Origin: Undaria pinnatifida
Lineage: Eukaryota; Sar; Phaeophyceae; Laminariales; Alariaceae
Reading direction: 5' to 3'
Assembly: GCA_012845835.1 (NCBI GenBank)
Contig: JABAKD010000021.1
Span: forward strand, 15,365,757-15,429,756
DNA: 64,000 nt
In this document: in pieces, positions 13,801-28,800 of the stretch
How positions within the stretch are numbered: position 1 is the stretch's first letter
Layout: every line of letters starts with the position of its first letter
Notes under the pieces: generated by a model
What the model saw: the letters and a program-made list of their open reading frames with translations, nothing else
What the model was told of the DNA's origin: nothing
The model's database searches: none
Translations under genes and position numbers: made by a program

Positions 13801-16800
13801 GGGATACCGGTCAACTGTATTTTCGGAAGTATGTTCTTTTCGTACATTCCAGGAGCAGCAGTACACGACATATCAGTGGCCGCGGCCAGGGTCGGCCCAT
13901 GAAAACACATGGGCTGCCTCAGGGCTGGGCAGAGCGACACACAAAAAGCCCACATCTCATTCGCCCCGGCCTGACTCGGCCCGCCGAATTGCGAGTTTGG
14001 GCGGCGGCCTGGCCGGGGCATTAAAAATATTCAAGATGATGGGTCGCGGCCCGGCCCGGCCAATCAAACTTATTGATGCTGGGCCGCGGCCTGGCCCGTC
14101 CCATCACACGTTCAAGTTTTCACGGCCCGTCAAAATTCTTATATCGGCCCGGCCCGGCCCGCACTATCGGCGCATCACACGCCCTGCAAAAGACGGGGGG
14201 GAAAAAAATCAGCACGAGAGTTTTGAGGTCGGATTTGCGCGCATCCAAGAAAAACGCAGAATGCACGTCGCAATCAACTTCAGTATTCCTGGGAATCTTG
14301 AAAACCCAAGAAGGGGAGGTTCACCCTCTGGAAGAATGCCGTCTACAAGTACAAAACCGTAACTTACAGAACAACTCAAACAAGAAAACAAGTCGATCGT
14401 TAGAGTTTTGCATCCAAGTTCCACAGACTAAGCAAAAAACAAGACGCCTGTCGAAGCCAAATTAAGTATTTTCGGTACTACTAAGGAGAAAATCTAGGCG
14501 GAGAGGTTCAACCTTTGACAGTACGCTGCTTACAGCACCGGAGTGTACAAAACAAACGAAAAACAAAAAACAGAATCTGTGTTTAGATTTTTTCGGGAGA
14601 AGTTGTGTTGCTCCCTTCGTCGTGCCGGTTGAGTAGCGACGGTTGCCCGCTATCGTTCATGTGAAATCGCTTGGCATAGACAGGAACAAGTAGTGGCAGT
14701 ATGCAGAGTAGTGCCTATTGCCGCTACAGTGCCTGTATTTCCCTCTACAGTACACATACCGGTACTATAGATGGCCCACTATTGTACATCCAATAGAAAA
14801 ACAGGTTGCATGCCCAAATCGAATTCAGTATTATAAGGATTCTTGTAAAAATCCTGGGCATAGAGGTTCACGCTTTGGAAGTACGCCGCCTACAGCACCG
14901 TAGGATTTGCAAAAAAACAGAAAAAGACGAGCTTCGGAGTTTAGCGGTTTAAGTTCCGAAAATGCGCCAAAAACCAAAAACCAAAAAGAAATTTGAAAGT
15001 TTCCATGGCTAGGATCTGCTGTTGGTTAACTTTCCGTCGATTCGAAGAAAACCACAAACATTCCCTTCCCAAAATCGGGGTACTGGGGTGAAGCGGTTAG
15101 AAAGGCACATATATACGTATGTATTTACAGGCATTACGATGCCACAATACACGCATTATATTACACCAAGTACGACGGGAAAAAAAACATCACAATCGAT
15201 AAAATAAAAAAATCACCACTTCATTCAACATGTACCATCCATTCCAGTAGAAATGCACTTCATTCAATCAATGAACATGACGAGATTCCACACGGCAGAC
15301 AGATCCCGATCTAACGTAGATCATACAGATCCTATATATGTCGGTATAATATGTTGTGCAAGATCTGTTTAATAAAGATCCAACCCGGGAAATACTTGCT
15401 GGAGCATACAGACCATACGGCTCCCACTCGGCATGATACATAGGCCATGCAGATCACATACCAGGTATACGTCTGCCCTGGAAAACACAGATCATCTATA
15501 GATCAAAAGGGGTCTGATCTATCCGTGTATGTGTCAGGTTCACAACATGTGACCCCTTCCCCTACCCCCACCCACCGTGACTAGGGATGCGAACGGGGTA
15601 TCGGGGGGAAGCTGAGCGGCGATTGGCTTAAGCTTTTCCGTAATCTGCTCGCAAGCATCCAGGGCAGCCATGCCGTACAGGTCGGTCGACAACGACGCCG
15701 CGGTGGGAGAAGTGTTGGCCACTTTGTCGGTAGACGTCTCGGCAACATGCACCTGCACATAATAACGGAGGCGAAAAGTTACAAAATACCAGAGACGCAA
15801 CAAGAACAAGGGGGGGGGGGGGGGGGGAGGCGATACGAGATAAGGAAGGTGCGGGAGGCAGGAAGGTAACAATTGGGAGGGGGGGGGCGTTACAAGATAG
15901 GGAAGGTGGGGGAGGCAGGAAGGTAACAAAAAAAACTACGGGAGGGGGAGAGATATGGGGGTAGGGGAAGGGGGGGACTTCGCCAAAAGGAAGCACGGAG
16001 TGGGGGGGGAGGGGCATACAGATTGGATGTCGACTAAAAGTTGGTCAAAGGTGTAGAGGTTGTTGGTCGACGCCGAGGCAGCGGTGGGAGAAGTGTTGGC
16101 CGCTTTATCCGTCGACGTCTCAGCGACATGCACGTAAATAATGTTACCGCGGATAAAAAAACGACACAGTAGGAACGGAGCACAACAACGTGGAGGCGGG
16201 GTGCAAGAGAAGCGGGGCTCGACAAAACCACGTCCGCCACAACCCTCACCAACCCCACTCGTATGCTTTAGCAGTACTACCACTAATACATCTACAGTGA
16301 CCCATCGATATCGCCGGTATGTACCCGCCGGAAACACCGGCACCACTCCGCATATTTCCACTACTGGTTGTTCCCATCTTTGACAAGCGGGTTCGCAGGC
16401 AACATACCGGGCAACCGGCACTACACGACCGGCACTAGATAGAGGGACCACTACTGTACTGTTACAACTAAAGTACTACCACCAATATCACTTCCACTAA
16501 CACTACAAGACCATCACTACTATCACTACCTCCACCACTACTAGCACTCCGACTGATGCTCCCACTGCTACAACCAGCCCCGCTACTAGTACCAAACCAC
16601 CAACCCTCCACCAGCAGCACAATCCTTATCGTAGCATGGGTGACTTTGATAGCACGACCCTTACTTACTCTGCAGCAATAGTCACCGCTTGACAGGCCTT
16701 TGTGTGCAGCCCTTGCTCCATTTCCGTCCGGCCGTAACCAACCGCTCTTCCCCACACCCCCACCCCCCTTCAGCCTCCACCCCAGCCCCCTCTACTTCTA

Positions 16801-19800
16801 GCCCATTTACCGATCCCACCCACCCCACCCCCACAACCTGCCTCACCCCTCTTCCAGCCCACCCCCACCCCCACCCCCACCACAATTCCCATTCACCCTG
16901 CATCACCACAACCTCCACCCCCCACCCCACCCCACCAACCCAAATGGTGTTGCAACTCTTTCGTGTAGCTACTCAGAGTCAGTTCAGGAGCCGCGTCAGT
17001 AAGCAGCACTGTGGCCAAACCTTTCTCCCCCCCCCACACCACTGCAACGCGAATGTTGAACCAATGGTATTCCAACGATGTCGCGTCCCCCTTCTGCAAA
17101 ATTGTCCAAGCGCCAACCCCATCCCGTCGAGAAACAAAACAATAACGAACAAATAAATAAAAAATAAATTAATAAATCGTTAATATTATATTAACTGATT
17201 AATAAAATATACCAATCATTAGTAATGTGAACCAAATGGTTGTTACTAACTATTAATTCATTAATTAAATACCCACTATATGTCTATCATACCAGGGTCT
17301 TATACTTCGGGGGGGGGGGGATTAAAAAAGAAAACTGGCATCGTACCGGTGCAGCACGTATAACACAGAATGCTCGCGCAATACGGGGGGGGCAGCAAGG
17401 CGGTGGTGTGCTGGTGTGCCAGAGCAATATGACCACCTTATGTAGGGAAGCTGCCTTACTCGTTCCAGGTTATGAGTGCAATTCTCCAGTCGTCCCAAGC
17501 GATTTTGACCGCCTTATATCGGGATACCGCCTTATATAGGGATACCGCCTTATTGAGGGCGCCCTACTGTATGATTGTATGTTACAGGCCAGTCACTCAG
17601 TTCAGGAACCCCCGTCAGTTACTAACAACGTGGCCAAACCCTGCTACCTCCCCCCCCACCCCCCCCCCCCCACCGCCCCACCTCCCCCTACAACCCGAAA
17701 ATCAAACCCTTACATTCTCCGCCTCGATGCCAAATGCGCTGGCCACGACCTGGCAGACCTTGGTGTGCAGCCCCTGCCCCATCTCCGTCCCTCCGTGGGT
17801 AACTAGAACCGTACCGTCCAGGTAAACGTGCACAAGCGCCCCGCCCTGGTTCAAGAAACCAGCAGTAAAGCTGTCTCGCGGGCGTTACAGGGAAGGGAGT
17901 AGGGGAGTGTTTGCGGGAGGGGGCTAGATGTAACGCAGCGATTAGACACGCACACAAGGATTTGCAGGAGCTACAAGGGCCGCGCAGGGGAGGGGGTGAT
18001 TGCGTCAAGCCGCGATTGGGTCAAGAGACCAGCAGCAAAGTTGTCACGTGGGCGCCGCCTGAAGGTTTTGCGGGAGACACAAGGGGGGGGCAGGAAGGGG
18101 GCGGGGGGGCGGAGAGAAAGTTCCGCAAGAGTTGCCAAGGGAGGGTGCACTGTAAGGGATGTAGGGGTTGGGGGCGGGAGAACGAGGGATTGGGTCCAGG
18201 CGCACCCAGGTGCAACAAACAGCAATAAAGCTGTCCCGTGGAGGCGACCAGACGGTTTCCTAGGAGTTGTATACAAGCAGGGATGAACGTTGCCTGTAAC
18301 GGTAACGCAAAGGTAAGTTGAGTTGCGGGTGCGAAACAGCATTTTTTTGCGATAATTCAATGTGGCGTAGCGTTCCCTGAACGGAAACGCCTCCATTCAC
18401 ATTGCAAAACCTCATAGATTGCACCTCCCCTATGGTGAAAACTATGTCAGCGGTTCACCTTTTCCTTTTCGTAGCAACAACGGTAACAAAAGTAGACGTG
18501 TTATTTTCTTGTGTCACCCGGAAATGTGTCAAAAAATTGGGGTAACGTCCAGCCGTGGTCACAAGGGCGACACAGGGAAGAGGACAGGGGATGGGTGCGG
18601 GAGGAACTATAGGAGGCAACCGGCACTATACAACCGGCACAGCAGAGGGACCACTACTGAACCGGCACTGCAGAGGGACCACTACTCAACCCGCACTGCA
18701 GAGGGACCACTACTCAACCCGCACTGCAGAGGGACCACTATTCAAACGGCACTGCAGAGGGGCCACTATTCAAACGGCACTGCAGAGGGGCCACTACTGT
18801 TCTGGTCTTCGGCCCCTTATTAATCGTGCAATTATGACCATAATTGAGTAGTCCTACTATACCCCTGAGTGGTGTACCTGATGCCGAATTTGGTCGGAAT
18901 GACCGAAAGGCCTCGCTTCCTCCAGCGGCTTCCAGCGTTAAACGACTCAACCTGCCGTGGGAGGGCGGACAAGAAGTGGGCATACCGTAGGGGTCCCCCA
19001 GTAAGGCGGTCTGAGTAGGGCGATTCCCGATATAAGGCGGTCATACTCGCTTGGCGCGATTGGGGAATTGCACCAATAACCTGGACTGAAGGAAGCGGCT
19101 TCCCAGTATACGGCGGTCATGTTGCTCCAGCACATCAACCACGGTCTTAATAGGGGTCCCCTGCTTGCCTACTTGTATCTCTTCAGCGTATTTTTCCAAA
19201 GCAACGTTTCTTGTTGTAAGCTTTACGCTTTCTGAACTTTAACCCAGCTTTTGCCTATTACGCTCCAAAACAGGTCAACTTGAGCCATTTTTATTCTATC
19301 CGGAAATTAAGGATATCGCTTGCGCATTCACACTGTAAAAATAATGAAATGGCTTACACATTTCCGAACTAAGTGGTATCTAATAAATCATACTGGTACT
19401 GTACTCGGCAAATCATACTGCAATTAATATGATGACATCATGACTGATTTCCTGACGTCGCCTTTCATTCCCAGCTCAATTCGAAGGAGATTTCACACCC
19501 AACGACCTTCTAGACAAGCCGTGGTCACACGTGCGCGTCCTTGTCCCCTCCGGAACGTTGCTTCATTGATATCGTGCATAGGGTACATCCAGCATTTGCA
19601 CTGCTTGTCGATTATCATCGAATATTGGTATCTCGTACATCGCCCCAGGAAAAACAGTAAAACCTCAAACTCTTGCGATAACAAGAGAGGGGGGGGTTCA
19701 TCACCTACTTGCGACGGCGTTCAACTTCTGCTCACCGCTGCATATTCAACCAAACTACCACCACCACCGCCAACATCACCCAACACCAACACCAACAACA

Positions 19801-22800
19801 CCACCAAGAACAAGAACAAAAATAACCACCGCAACAACAGCAGCAACAACAACAACAACAACAGAGCCACCACTTCCAACAACAGAGGGGGAGTTCACCT
19901 CCTTGCGACGGCGTTCAATTTCCGCCCACCGCTGCATGTCAGACCAAGCATCGCGAACATTCCACGCGAGTAGACTTTGCCCGAAGTGAGTAACATCGCC
20001 CTCCTGCCATCAAGATCAAGTTTATAGCAAGCGGCAGTATCAAGGAGTGTTATCAAGAGTGGGGGGTAAGGAAGCGTTACTAACAAGCGGCTCTATCGAA
20101 ATGCGGTGTCGAAAGGGGCCTGATGGGGGGGGGGGGGTTCGTTTAAGGGTGTACACTTCTTATAACGGTTTCGACGTATTGTAGTACGCCAGTGGTCGCT
20201 CTATAGAGCCGGTTGAGTAGAGCCGCAGAGAACATTCGGTTCGCTCTTTCCCTTACCGCTGTAGTATGCCTCCGATGCCCGCGTCTGATGCGTGCTACGA
20301 TACGGGTATTAAAATTCCTTTTTGACCAAACAAAATCTGGCCGAACGATCTCTTCGTCTGAGGAACTAGTCAACATCCCTAGAGGACCGTTTTTGGTTTA
20401 CAAACGGGCGGGCTTAGCACCACCCAGCCAATAATAGCAAAGATGGGTGTCGACCACCCAACTAATCCAAACTCACAACTGAAGTGTATTTACCTCGCAA
20501 AGACGAGTACCGACCGCTAAACCGGTCGAACTCACAGCTGACGAATTTGAAATAGTTATTTAAAAAGTGTTGTCCGAATAAGCACGCGTAGGGCATGGAA
20601 TTGTTCATGGGGTGACATCTTCATCGCTTTTCAAAGCTAGTTTTGGGAGAGAGAGGGTTCCAAGGGAGGTGGCGTGCTACGATTGGGGGGGCAATTTTAG
20701 GCTACTTGTTTTGTGATGGACGAGAAGAAACCACCAAATATCGTTCAATGCCGATTTATTCTTTCACAATTGCTATTCGTTACATACGTACAATGGATTA
20801 TTTATCTTTTCGTTCAAAAGTCATATTTGAGTGACCTTTAGACCCCCTTAAGCGAGGAACCTCAAAAAGAAAAAAATTAGATGCACCCCTACGGTGGCGT
20901 GCGTCGGTGAGTCAGAGGTCGCAAACGACAGGCGCACCCTGTACTATAGCGTGCGTCGTCTGTCGACCCGGCTCACCTTGTACATGTTGTCCGTGCGGAG
21001 CTGGAAAGCGCTTACGCCGATGGTTGTGGCCAAGTGCTCCATCACGGTTTCCGTCACAAGCATGCCCTAGTTCAGACACGAGGGTCGGGCGCAAACCAAG
21101 CCACAACATGAAAAAAAGCGTCATGCAACACAGCACAAATCAGCAAACTGCCGAAAACCAAAACCAACCAAAAACAGACATCACAACGGAAGAAACTGCC
21201 AAAAACCAAAACCAGAGCAAAACCCCGAGAACACAGCAGAATAAACTGCAGAAAACAAAAATCAAGACAAAAACAAAACACAAAAAATTGCCGGAAAACA
21301 CCAAACGAAACAAAGAACACCACCCAGAAAACTGCCGCGCACGGGCCGGAGGGTGTGGCAGCTAACCCTGTGTTGTGAACGCTACAGTCAAATTGGCACA
21401 TGACACATACAGCAACACAACGAATTGCGGTGAGTTCGTATAAATACAAGCTTTACAAGGGCTCCGCATGGGTGCCGGCATATGCTTCGAATAGTCGAAT
21501 TTATACTCGTATTGTTTGTCAAATGTTTTGATATCTGACTTGCGGGATCAAGTATAAGCCTACCGTATATTAAGTGTTGTGCATATACCAAGTGTTGGAG
21601 TACGATTAACGAAGACACCGCCACTTAGTACAGGATGCGTGGGCAAGGCTACGGTGGGAGGGTCGCCTATAGGGCTACTCTGCATGTCGTTATTCCATTT
21701 GCCATCCGAAAAAGTGCAGCGCTAGTGCTAACGAAAACGAAATTCAACCTTGACATTTTGCTTTTCGGTTTCAGAGCATGGATCGCCTGCATTGGATTGT
21801 ACGTCGTTTGTTACGCTAAACCATCGAAGTCTCTTAAAGTTCGATTATGGACCAGGTACAGAGCGAACGGCGCCAGTGGCCTGGACTCGGTGGCGAAAGA
21901 AGAGGAGTGCCCCTCTACCGCAGCCATGATCGAAAGCAATGTCAAGTGTTAAACTACGCCCAAAAAATGTCACAAATAGCTACACAACGATAGCACGTGC
22001 AGTGCTCGATTAAAGTGATTGGGATCGGATTCATGCAGGCTCTGGTCTCACCCTCGATCTGATATTTGGAATATTTAGCAGAGTCTTACATGCCTCAGCC
22101 TCGTTTCCTTTGCAGGTCTCAAAAACCCAGGATATTTTTCAGCCTCATATATTTATGATTTATGACATTCAGTTGTCGGTCTTTTTTTGGTATGTCCCAT
22201 TTGCCAGTCTCCTCCTGGATGACTCTGTCTCTGAAACCAAGCAAGCGACTAGACGATCAAGCCGGACCTGGATAACAAGTATCAAGGACTAGTTTTCGCC
22301 GAGAGTGCTAAACGTTTAGCTCGGCAATCCTGCATGCAATACGGACTTGAATACCACTTTGTTGGTAACATACTGACAGCTATGAACAGATGAAATACAT
22401 GGCATGGTCAGACTTCAGAAAAAACACTGTTTCAGGCAAACGCTATGCCCAATAACGTCCAAAAAATACCGAAAATTGGCTTTTTAGAGTTGCTTTCGCA
22501 TTGAACTATAATTTTATATTTCCACATTACTGCAGAAAAAAAGAGGGTGGAGGGTTTTCCTATTGTCGCTCCTGGAACTTACATAAACGTCTCATAAGTT
22601 TGCGCGATGGTAGCTATTGATCTCGGTTAATATTCCAAATATTCGACCCTTATTCGAAAACGGGATTTTACGGTCTCAGCTATAGCGGAATTTTAGTCTG
22701 GCGGGATATGCCCATTTGGCCGCCCTCAAGTCCCGACATATCTTATCTAGGGTGCTGTTAAATCTGAATTCCCACTGTAGCCGATTATTGAACCTGACCC

Positions 22801-25800
22801 GTCAGCAAACCAGCCCCTTCAAACAATCAGCCACCCACACGAACAAACGAATAGCGAGACAATCACACAACCAACAAAACAACCAACCAACCAACCAACC
22901 AATCAATCAACAAAGCAAGCAATCAACACCCAAACCAACCAATTAATCCCAATCCCCCAACATCACACCAAAGTCCCAACCAACAAAACAAAGGAAGAGG
23001 CACATACTTCTGGTTGGGTTGACCAACGAGGTGACTTCCTCAATCTGCTGGCGTTCTCAGCAAGAACCCCGACTCGCTCGCGGTCGGTTTGGTCCAGCTA
23101 GTCTACTCGTGAGGTCTTCTCCCCGCAGCGAGAGACAGGTGGTAGGCGCCTGTCTTTATTTCCGACATCCAGTTTAACCCCAACCCCCAACCCCCGACAT
23201 ACACATGCCTGATTATCTATGTACGTACGATAAGCCGCTATTTGCCAGTTTCTTCATTTACGGAGACCGTCAGTTCGTCTATGATACAGGCAAACCTATT
23301 CACCCGAACCTCTCGAAAACTCACCAATCAAAACATCCAACTAACCAACCAGCCAACAAATTCCTAGCTACGAACCTGAGGGCCGCCGAAGCCTCTGAAC
23401 GCTGTGTGGGAAGCCTGGTTGGTCTTGCACACGAACCCTTCCGCCCTCAAAGTTGGCCACCTTCTCTCCATTAAAAGCACAAAACGCGCAGAATACAAAA
23501 CATTACATGTGATAGGAAACCCAGAGCGGTGGGGGGGGGTGTACTCAGTTATTGCGCAGCTTCAGTCGCATGAACTTAAACCCTCGGTGGCGGGGGTGTA
23601 CTCGTTTCATGCATAGCCATATTCGCATGGCCATAGTGGTATGACCCTCGCATCCCTACAATGCCGGGACGGAGCACGGTGTTTTCACCGACCAAACAGA
23701 CATCGCGTGGACCTAGCGCGGAGCGATGTGAGGTGTTCGGCGAGTCGCAAGGACGAGCTTCATCCTACTGGGAATCGCGTGTCTGGCGGACTTCATCACC
23801 GTGTATGTTAATGAATCCATGTGTTTTCTGGTGTGGCCACCTCCAGAGACAGCAACGGGTATAGTACGTAACCGCCTCATGGGTGCTTTACCGCAAACAC
23901 AATACGTGCCGTCATCCCCTTTGCGCGGAGTTGAGGTTCTCCACCCCGCACAGTACGATCACAGTAACTCGACCACCACGAAACGTCTACCACCCAAGCT
24001 TAAAAACGAGACGTGAAAAAAACGGCAACCTGGTTGTCTAGCGCACGTATTGAGGGGCGTTTTCTACAGCGTCGTTGTTAATCGACACCAACCCCAGCAG
24101 CGCAGCAGCAACAGCGGCAACCCGGGCAGCATGGGGGGCGCTCATTTCATGCGCAGCCGTAGTCGCATGACCATACCGGTTAGTAGCTATTAGTAGCTAT
24201 TGGACCTTCGCATCCCTACAATGCCGGGACGGAGCACGTCGGATTTTACCCGCCAGGCATACGTCGCGTGCACCAAGCGCGAAACACCGTGAGGTGTTTG
24301 GCGAGTCGCATGAAGGGTGAGTTGCATCCTGCAACAGTAAGAGCCACTTGTGAGGCAGCCTTGGCACCTTGTACTCAACCTCTTGCGTATTGATAACGGC
24401 TTCGAATGTATAAAAACTTTTCTGGCAAGGAAGGTCAACGTTCAACACCAAGGATCAATGGCAAGCCACCCGACCCATCAAAAACCATAAAAACACACAC
24501 ATATATATAGAAGGAGCTTCGCTACGCGGGCGGTATCCGCCCGCTAAGCTAGCTTGGAAATATCAAAACGTGCAGCAGAGGTCTATAATTTGGTGCTACT
24601 TACGACTTGCCAATGCCAAGAGCTCCATGCTCCAGAAAAATAACAAGGACGTCGCATTCACGAATGAATTACGTCATCCGCACAAAAGAGAAAGGACGCG
24701 GAGAGAAGAAGAGTAGCAGTGTTGTATCTTAATGGGTTGGAAATAAAGGCAAGGAACGCAAAGAAAGCCGAGAAGGTTCTCCGAGAAGAGTCTTTAGGCA
24801 GGCGTGCCCCGGGTGGGAGCGGTGAGAGCAAAGCAAGGTATTTTAATCAAGTGATTCAAAGACGAACTACTTGCCGAGACAACTGTTAATATGTTTACAG
24901 TCCATGTAGGAGAACCATAGTTCGGTTACTGCTGCTACTACTAGTACTCCCCCTACTCCTCCTCGTCCTGCTGCTACTACTACAACTACAACAACTACTG
25001 CAATGCTACGTCTTCTCTTAATCAAACCACTCCTACCACCACCACTACTACTATTCTTCTACAATATACATTAGTATTGATATAAGCGACAAACTGAAAG
25101 CGCGGCAGCGTGATTTATCAAATTCCATAACAATCAACGAGCAAAAAATATTATGAGTAGCGGGAATGATGAACCCGATGCGCGATAAAACCAAGGCACG
25201 TACCGGGGGGAGACAAGGGAAGATACTTGTGACAACGGCTTGGCCAGAAGGTCGCTGAGGATAAAAACCTCTTACGAGTTCGGCTGAAAAGTAAACGTGA
25301 CGATAATAAATATACCTGTAACAAGGTCGCTGAGGATAAAACCTCTTACGAGTTCAGCTGAAAAGTAAAGGTGACGAAAATGAATATACCTGTAACAATT
25401 GTCGATGTGGAAGAGAGCCCTTTCCATTACCGACGCAGAGAGGTCCAGGCTGCACCCAGCGTTGCTGTACAGCTTCACGTCCATCCCACAGAGCTTGCCA
25501 CTCCTGCGAAGAGCAGTCACGGACACCACGAGAAACGATGAAGCAATCAAACGTAGTACGGCACACGCCACGAAAACAACCACAATCGATAATACCGTCA
25601 CAAACATTCACTGCCTCAAATATAACTAAGCAACCAAACCACCACACAAAACAACCTAACCACTACATGCCACCACACAAACAAGACAACCACAACATCC
25701 AAAGCACCAGTTGTACACACCATCAACAACAGTCGCATCACAAAAAAGGAGGCAAACCAAGCCCGCCACCATCATCACCGCAGCCCGCAACATCAGCATC

Positions 25801-28800
25801 AACATCAACACCAACATCAACACCAACGTCAACACCAACGTCAACACTAACGTCAACACCAATGTCAACACAACGTAAAACAACACCACCAAAACAACCA
25901 CCGCAACTACCAACATCAACAGCAAAACCACCTCCATCTAGGACAACACCGTTGCAGTTACCTTTAAGCATAATGTTACCGCTACCGTTGTCCCGCTGCC
26001 GTTACCATTACCACACACTTTACGTCATCGTTACCAGCACTACATCTACCATTACCGTTGCCATTGCCGTTTCCGCTACTAATACCGTCAATATCACCGT
26101 TACCGTTACCGCCACCGTCACAATTACCATTACCGCCACGTCTACCATTACCGTTCCATGTTACCGTTATCATTACCGCACAGGTTACCGTTACCGTTAT
26201 CGTAACCGCTACTATTACCGTCACCGCCACCGTCACTGTTACCATTACCGACTCCGTCCCCGTTGACAATACCGTTACCGTCCCCGTTACCGTCGCCGTT
26301 ACCGACTCCGTCCCCGTTGACAATACCGTTACCGACATCGCTACCGTTAGCACTCTTGCTCCTGCTACCGCTACCGCTAACGCTAGCATTGATGCTACCG
26401 TCATCGTTACCGCCACCGTTACCGTTATCGCCACCATCCCCGACAACGCCACCGTCATCACCAGCGTCACCTCTATCGTCACCGTTACCCATACCGCTAC
26501 CGAAACAACCCCTCACTTTGTGGCGCCAGCTGTGTATCTCGCCAGGAAGGCGTGCCTATGGCCGGTAATCTGCATGTCCACATCCCTGTCCACGCAAAGC
26601 CGCACCGGCCTTCCCGTGACGTGAGCAGCCAGCGCAGCGACGCACGAGAGGAACATAGACCGGGTCTCCTTGCCTCCAAAAGAGCCTCCCATGCGTTTCG
26701 TCCTGCAGACCACCTGGCGCAAGGTGAGGTGTATGGGTATGTGTATTGACACCATGCAACACGCAACACAGCACGCCGTAAGACTGTCAAATAATATCAC
26801 CACGTTTTTTTTCCCCGTTTCCCTACTCCATAAACACAAGAGTAATAAAACCCCGCCATCTCTTCGCCTCTTTATGCAGTCGAAAAATTACAGCAGCGTG
26901 GGATGAATTTTAGAGCCAATTTTATTAATCCAAAACCAGGGGGCGGGACACGACCACAAAAACGCCTGTGGAAAAACCTCGAAACACGCCAGATAACACA
27001 CCCCCTGGAATCAACTTCAAAGCCGAGCACACTGGAAGACTGTCAAATATTCCCGCCAAGATATTTCCCCCGTTTCCCTATTCCATAACCACGATAATAA
27101 TCGAACCCCCTCCATCTCCTCTCCCCATTTTTACAGCTGAAAAATAACAGCAGCGTGGGATGAATTTTAGAGCCGATTTTATGTATCCAAAATGAGGTGG
27201 GGGCACACACGACCACAACGACGCCTGTGGAAAAACCTCGAAACACGCAAGATAACACACCTTCTAGAATCCAACTTCAAAAGCCTATTTGAGAGCCGAT
27301 TTGTTTTTATCCAAAACCAGGGGAGGGCACACACGACCACAAGAACGCCTGTGGAAAAATCTCGAAACACGCAAGATAACACGCCCCCTGGAATCAATTT
27401 CAAAGTCGATTTCATCCAAAACCGGAATCGCGTCTTGGGGAAGATTTTCGTCGAGATGATGAATCCATAAACACAGTCGCTCGGCGTTTGTTTGCACTCT
27501 CCCCGTTGTCGAGAAAATCATCTTCGAACATCCTCCTAGGGCGTGAGTTATCTGGCGTGTGATATGTACGGTATACGGTATGCAAGGCAAAAGGAGCAAC
27601 AACAGACAGTAGCATACCAGTACACCGCCACAGCAGCATATCTGGTACAGCAATACCAGCAACATTACCAGGCAATACCAAACAACAACAACAACAACAA
27701 CCTGCATCTACTTTACTACAAGTGCCCGAAAACACGAAGCACCAACGGGTGCAGCATACACCCCCGGACCCCTTCGTCCCACCTCCCCTCCCCATCCCCC
27801 ACTTACCCTCCAATGCCCCTATCCCTCCTTCCCCCCATGTTTTCCTCCATAGCCCCCCCCACCCTTGTTAGGGAAGGCGTCCGCTGGCAACGGCGGTGTA
27901 AACCAAGCCTCTCGCTACGTGAGCTAGTTCACCAGGGTGCAGTTTGGTTTATCGTTTTTTCGTTTCGGCGATAACAAAGATGGTGGTCGAGTAATTATCA
28001 TATTGTAAAGAGTGGAGAACCTTAACTCCCCGGAAGGGAGATAATATCACGAAAGTGTGCATATATGGCAAGGTACCATAGTATCCCCATTGCTGTCTCT
28101 GGAAGTGACCACATCAGAAAAAAAATCGAAGCATTCGAAGCTGTCCTCCATATTCAATAAATGTACGCACAAGGTGCGGAAATCCACCTTACAAACCGTT
28201 CACGGTAGGATGCAGCTCACCCATCATGATTCATGCGACTGAACACCTCATGGCGCTTCGCGCTTGGTGCACGCGATGCCTGCCTGGTCGGTGATAACCC
28301 GACGTGCTCCGTCTCAACATTGTAGGATGCAAGGGTCGATGCTCATATTACAACGACTAGGCATGAAATGAGTACCCCCCGCCCCTTAATCCCTCCCCCA
28401 CCTCCTCAATGCCCACCCGTTCCCCCACTACCCCCCCTCCACCCTCAACGCCTCCTAATCTTCTGAAGATCGATCCCGCAAAGCCCCCCCCGCCCCTCCA
28501 CCACCCTCCACCTTCGTCCCGGCATTGTTGGGGTGCGAGGGTCAACCGACATACGACTACGGCAATGCATGAAATAAATACACCTCACCCCCCGTCCTCC
28601 CCTCTCTTGACATCAACTCCCTCCAGCCCCCCCCTCCAGCGCCAAAAGCCTCCCAGACTCCTGACCTTATTTTGATCAACACCACACACGCTGGCGCATA
28701 GGGCCTGTGTCTTCGTTGGGTTTTGTGTCGATGCAAAAATTTCCAAGCTTCCATTTTCGCCTGGCACAGCTAGAGTAGCGTTGGTTTCTAGATAGAAATG

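Noticed and set aside
16051-16145. The exon 26 copy as an alternative, mutually exclusive exon
   Set aside because: It lacks an acceptor AG and a donor, and frame is lost after about 25 codons.
18630-18802. CRISPR-like regular repeat
   Set aside because: No unique spacers; contiguous tandem copies in a eukaryotic intron, and the unit is a MITE end.
25538-26624. Long ORFs on both strands (TVTVT, GNGNG)
   Set aside because: Pure translation of the TACCGT and ACATCA repeats.
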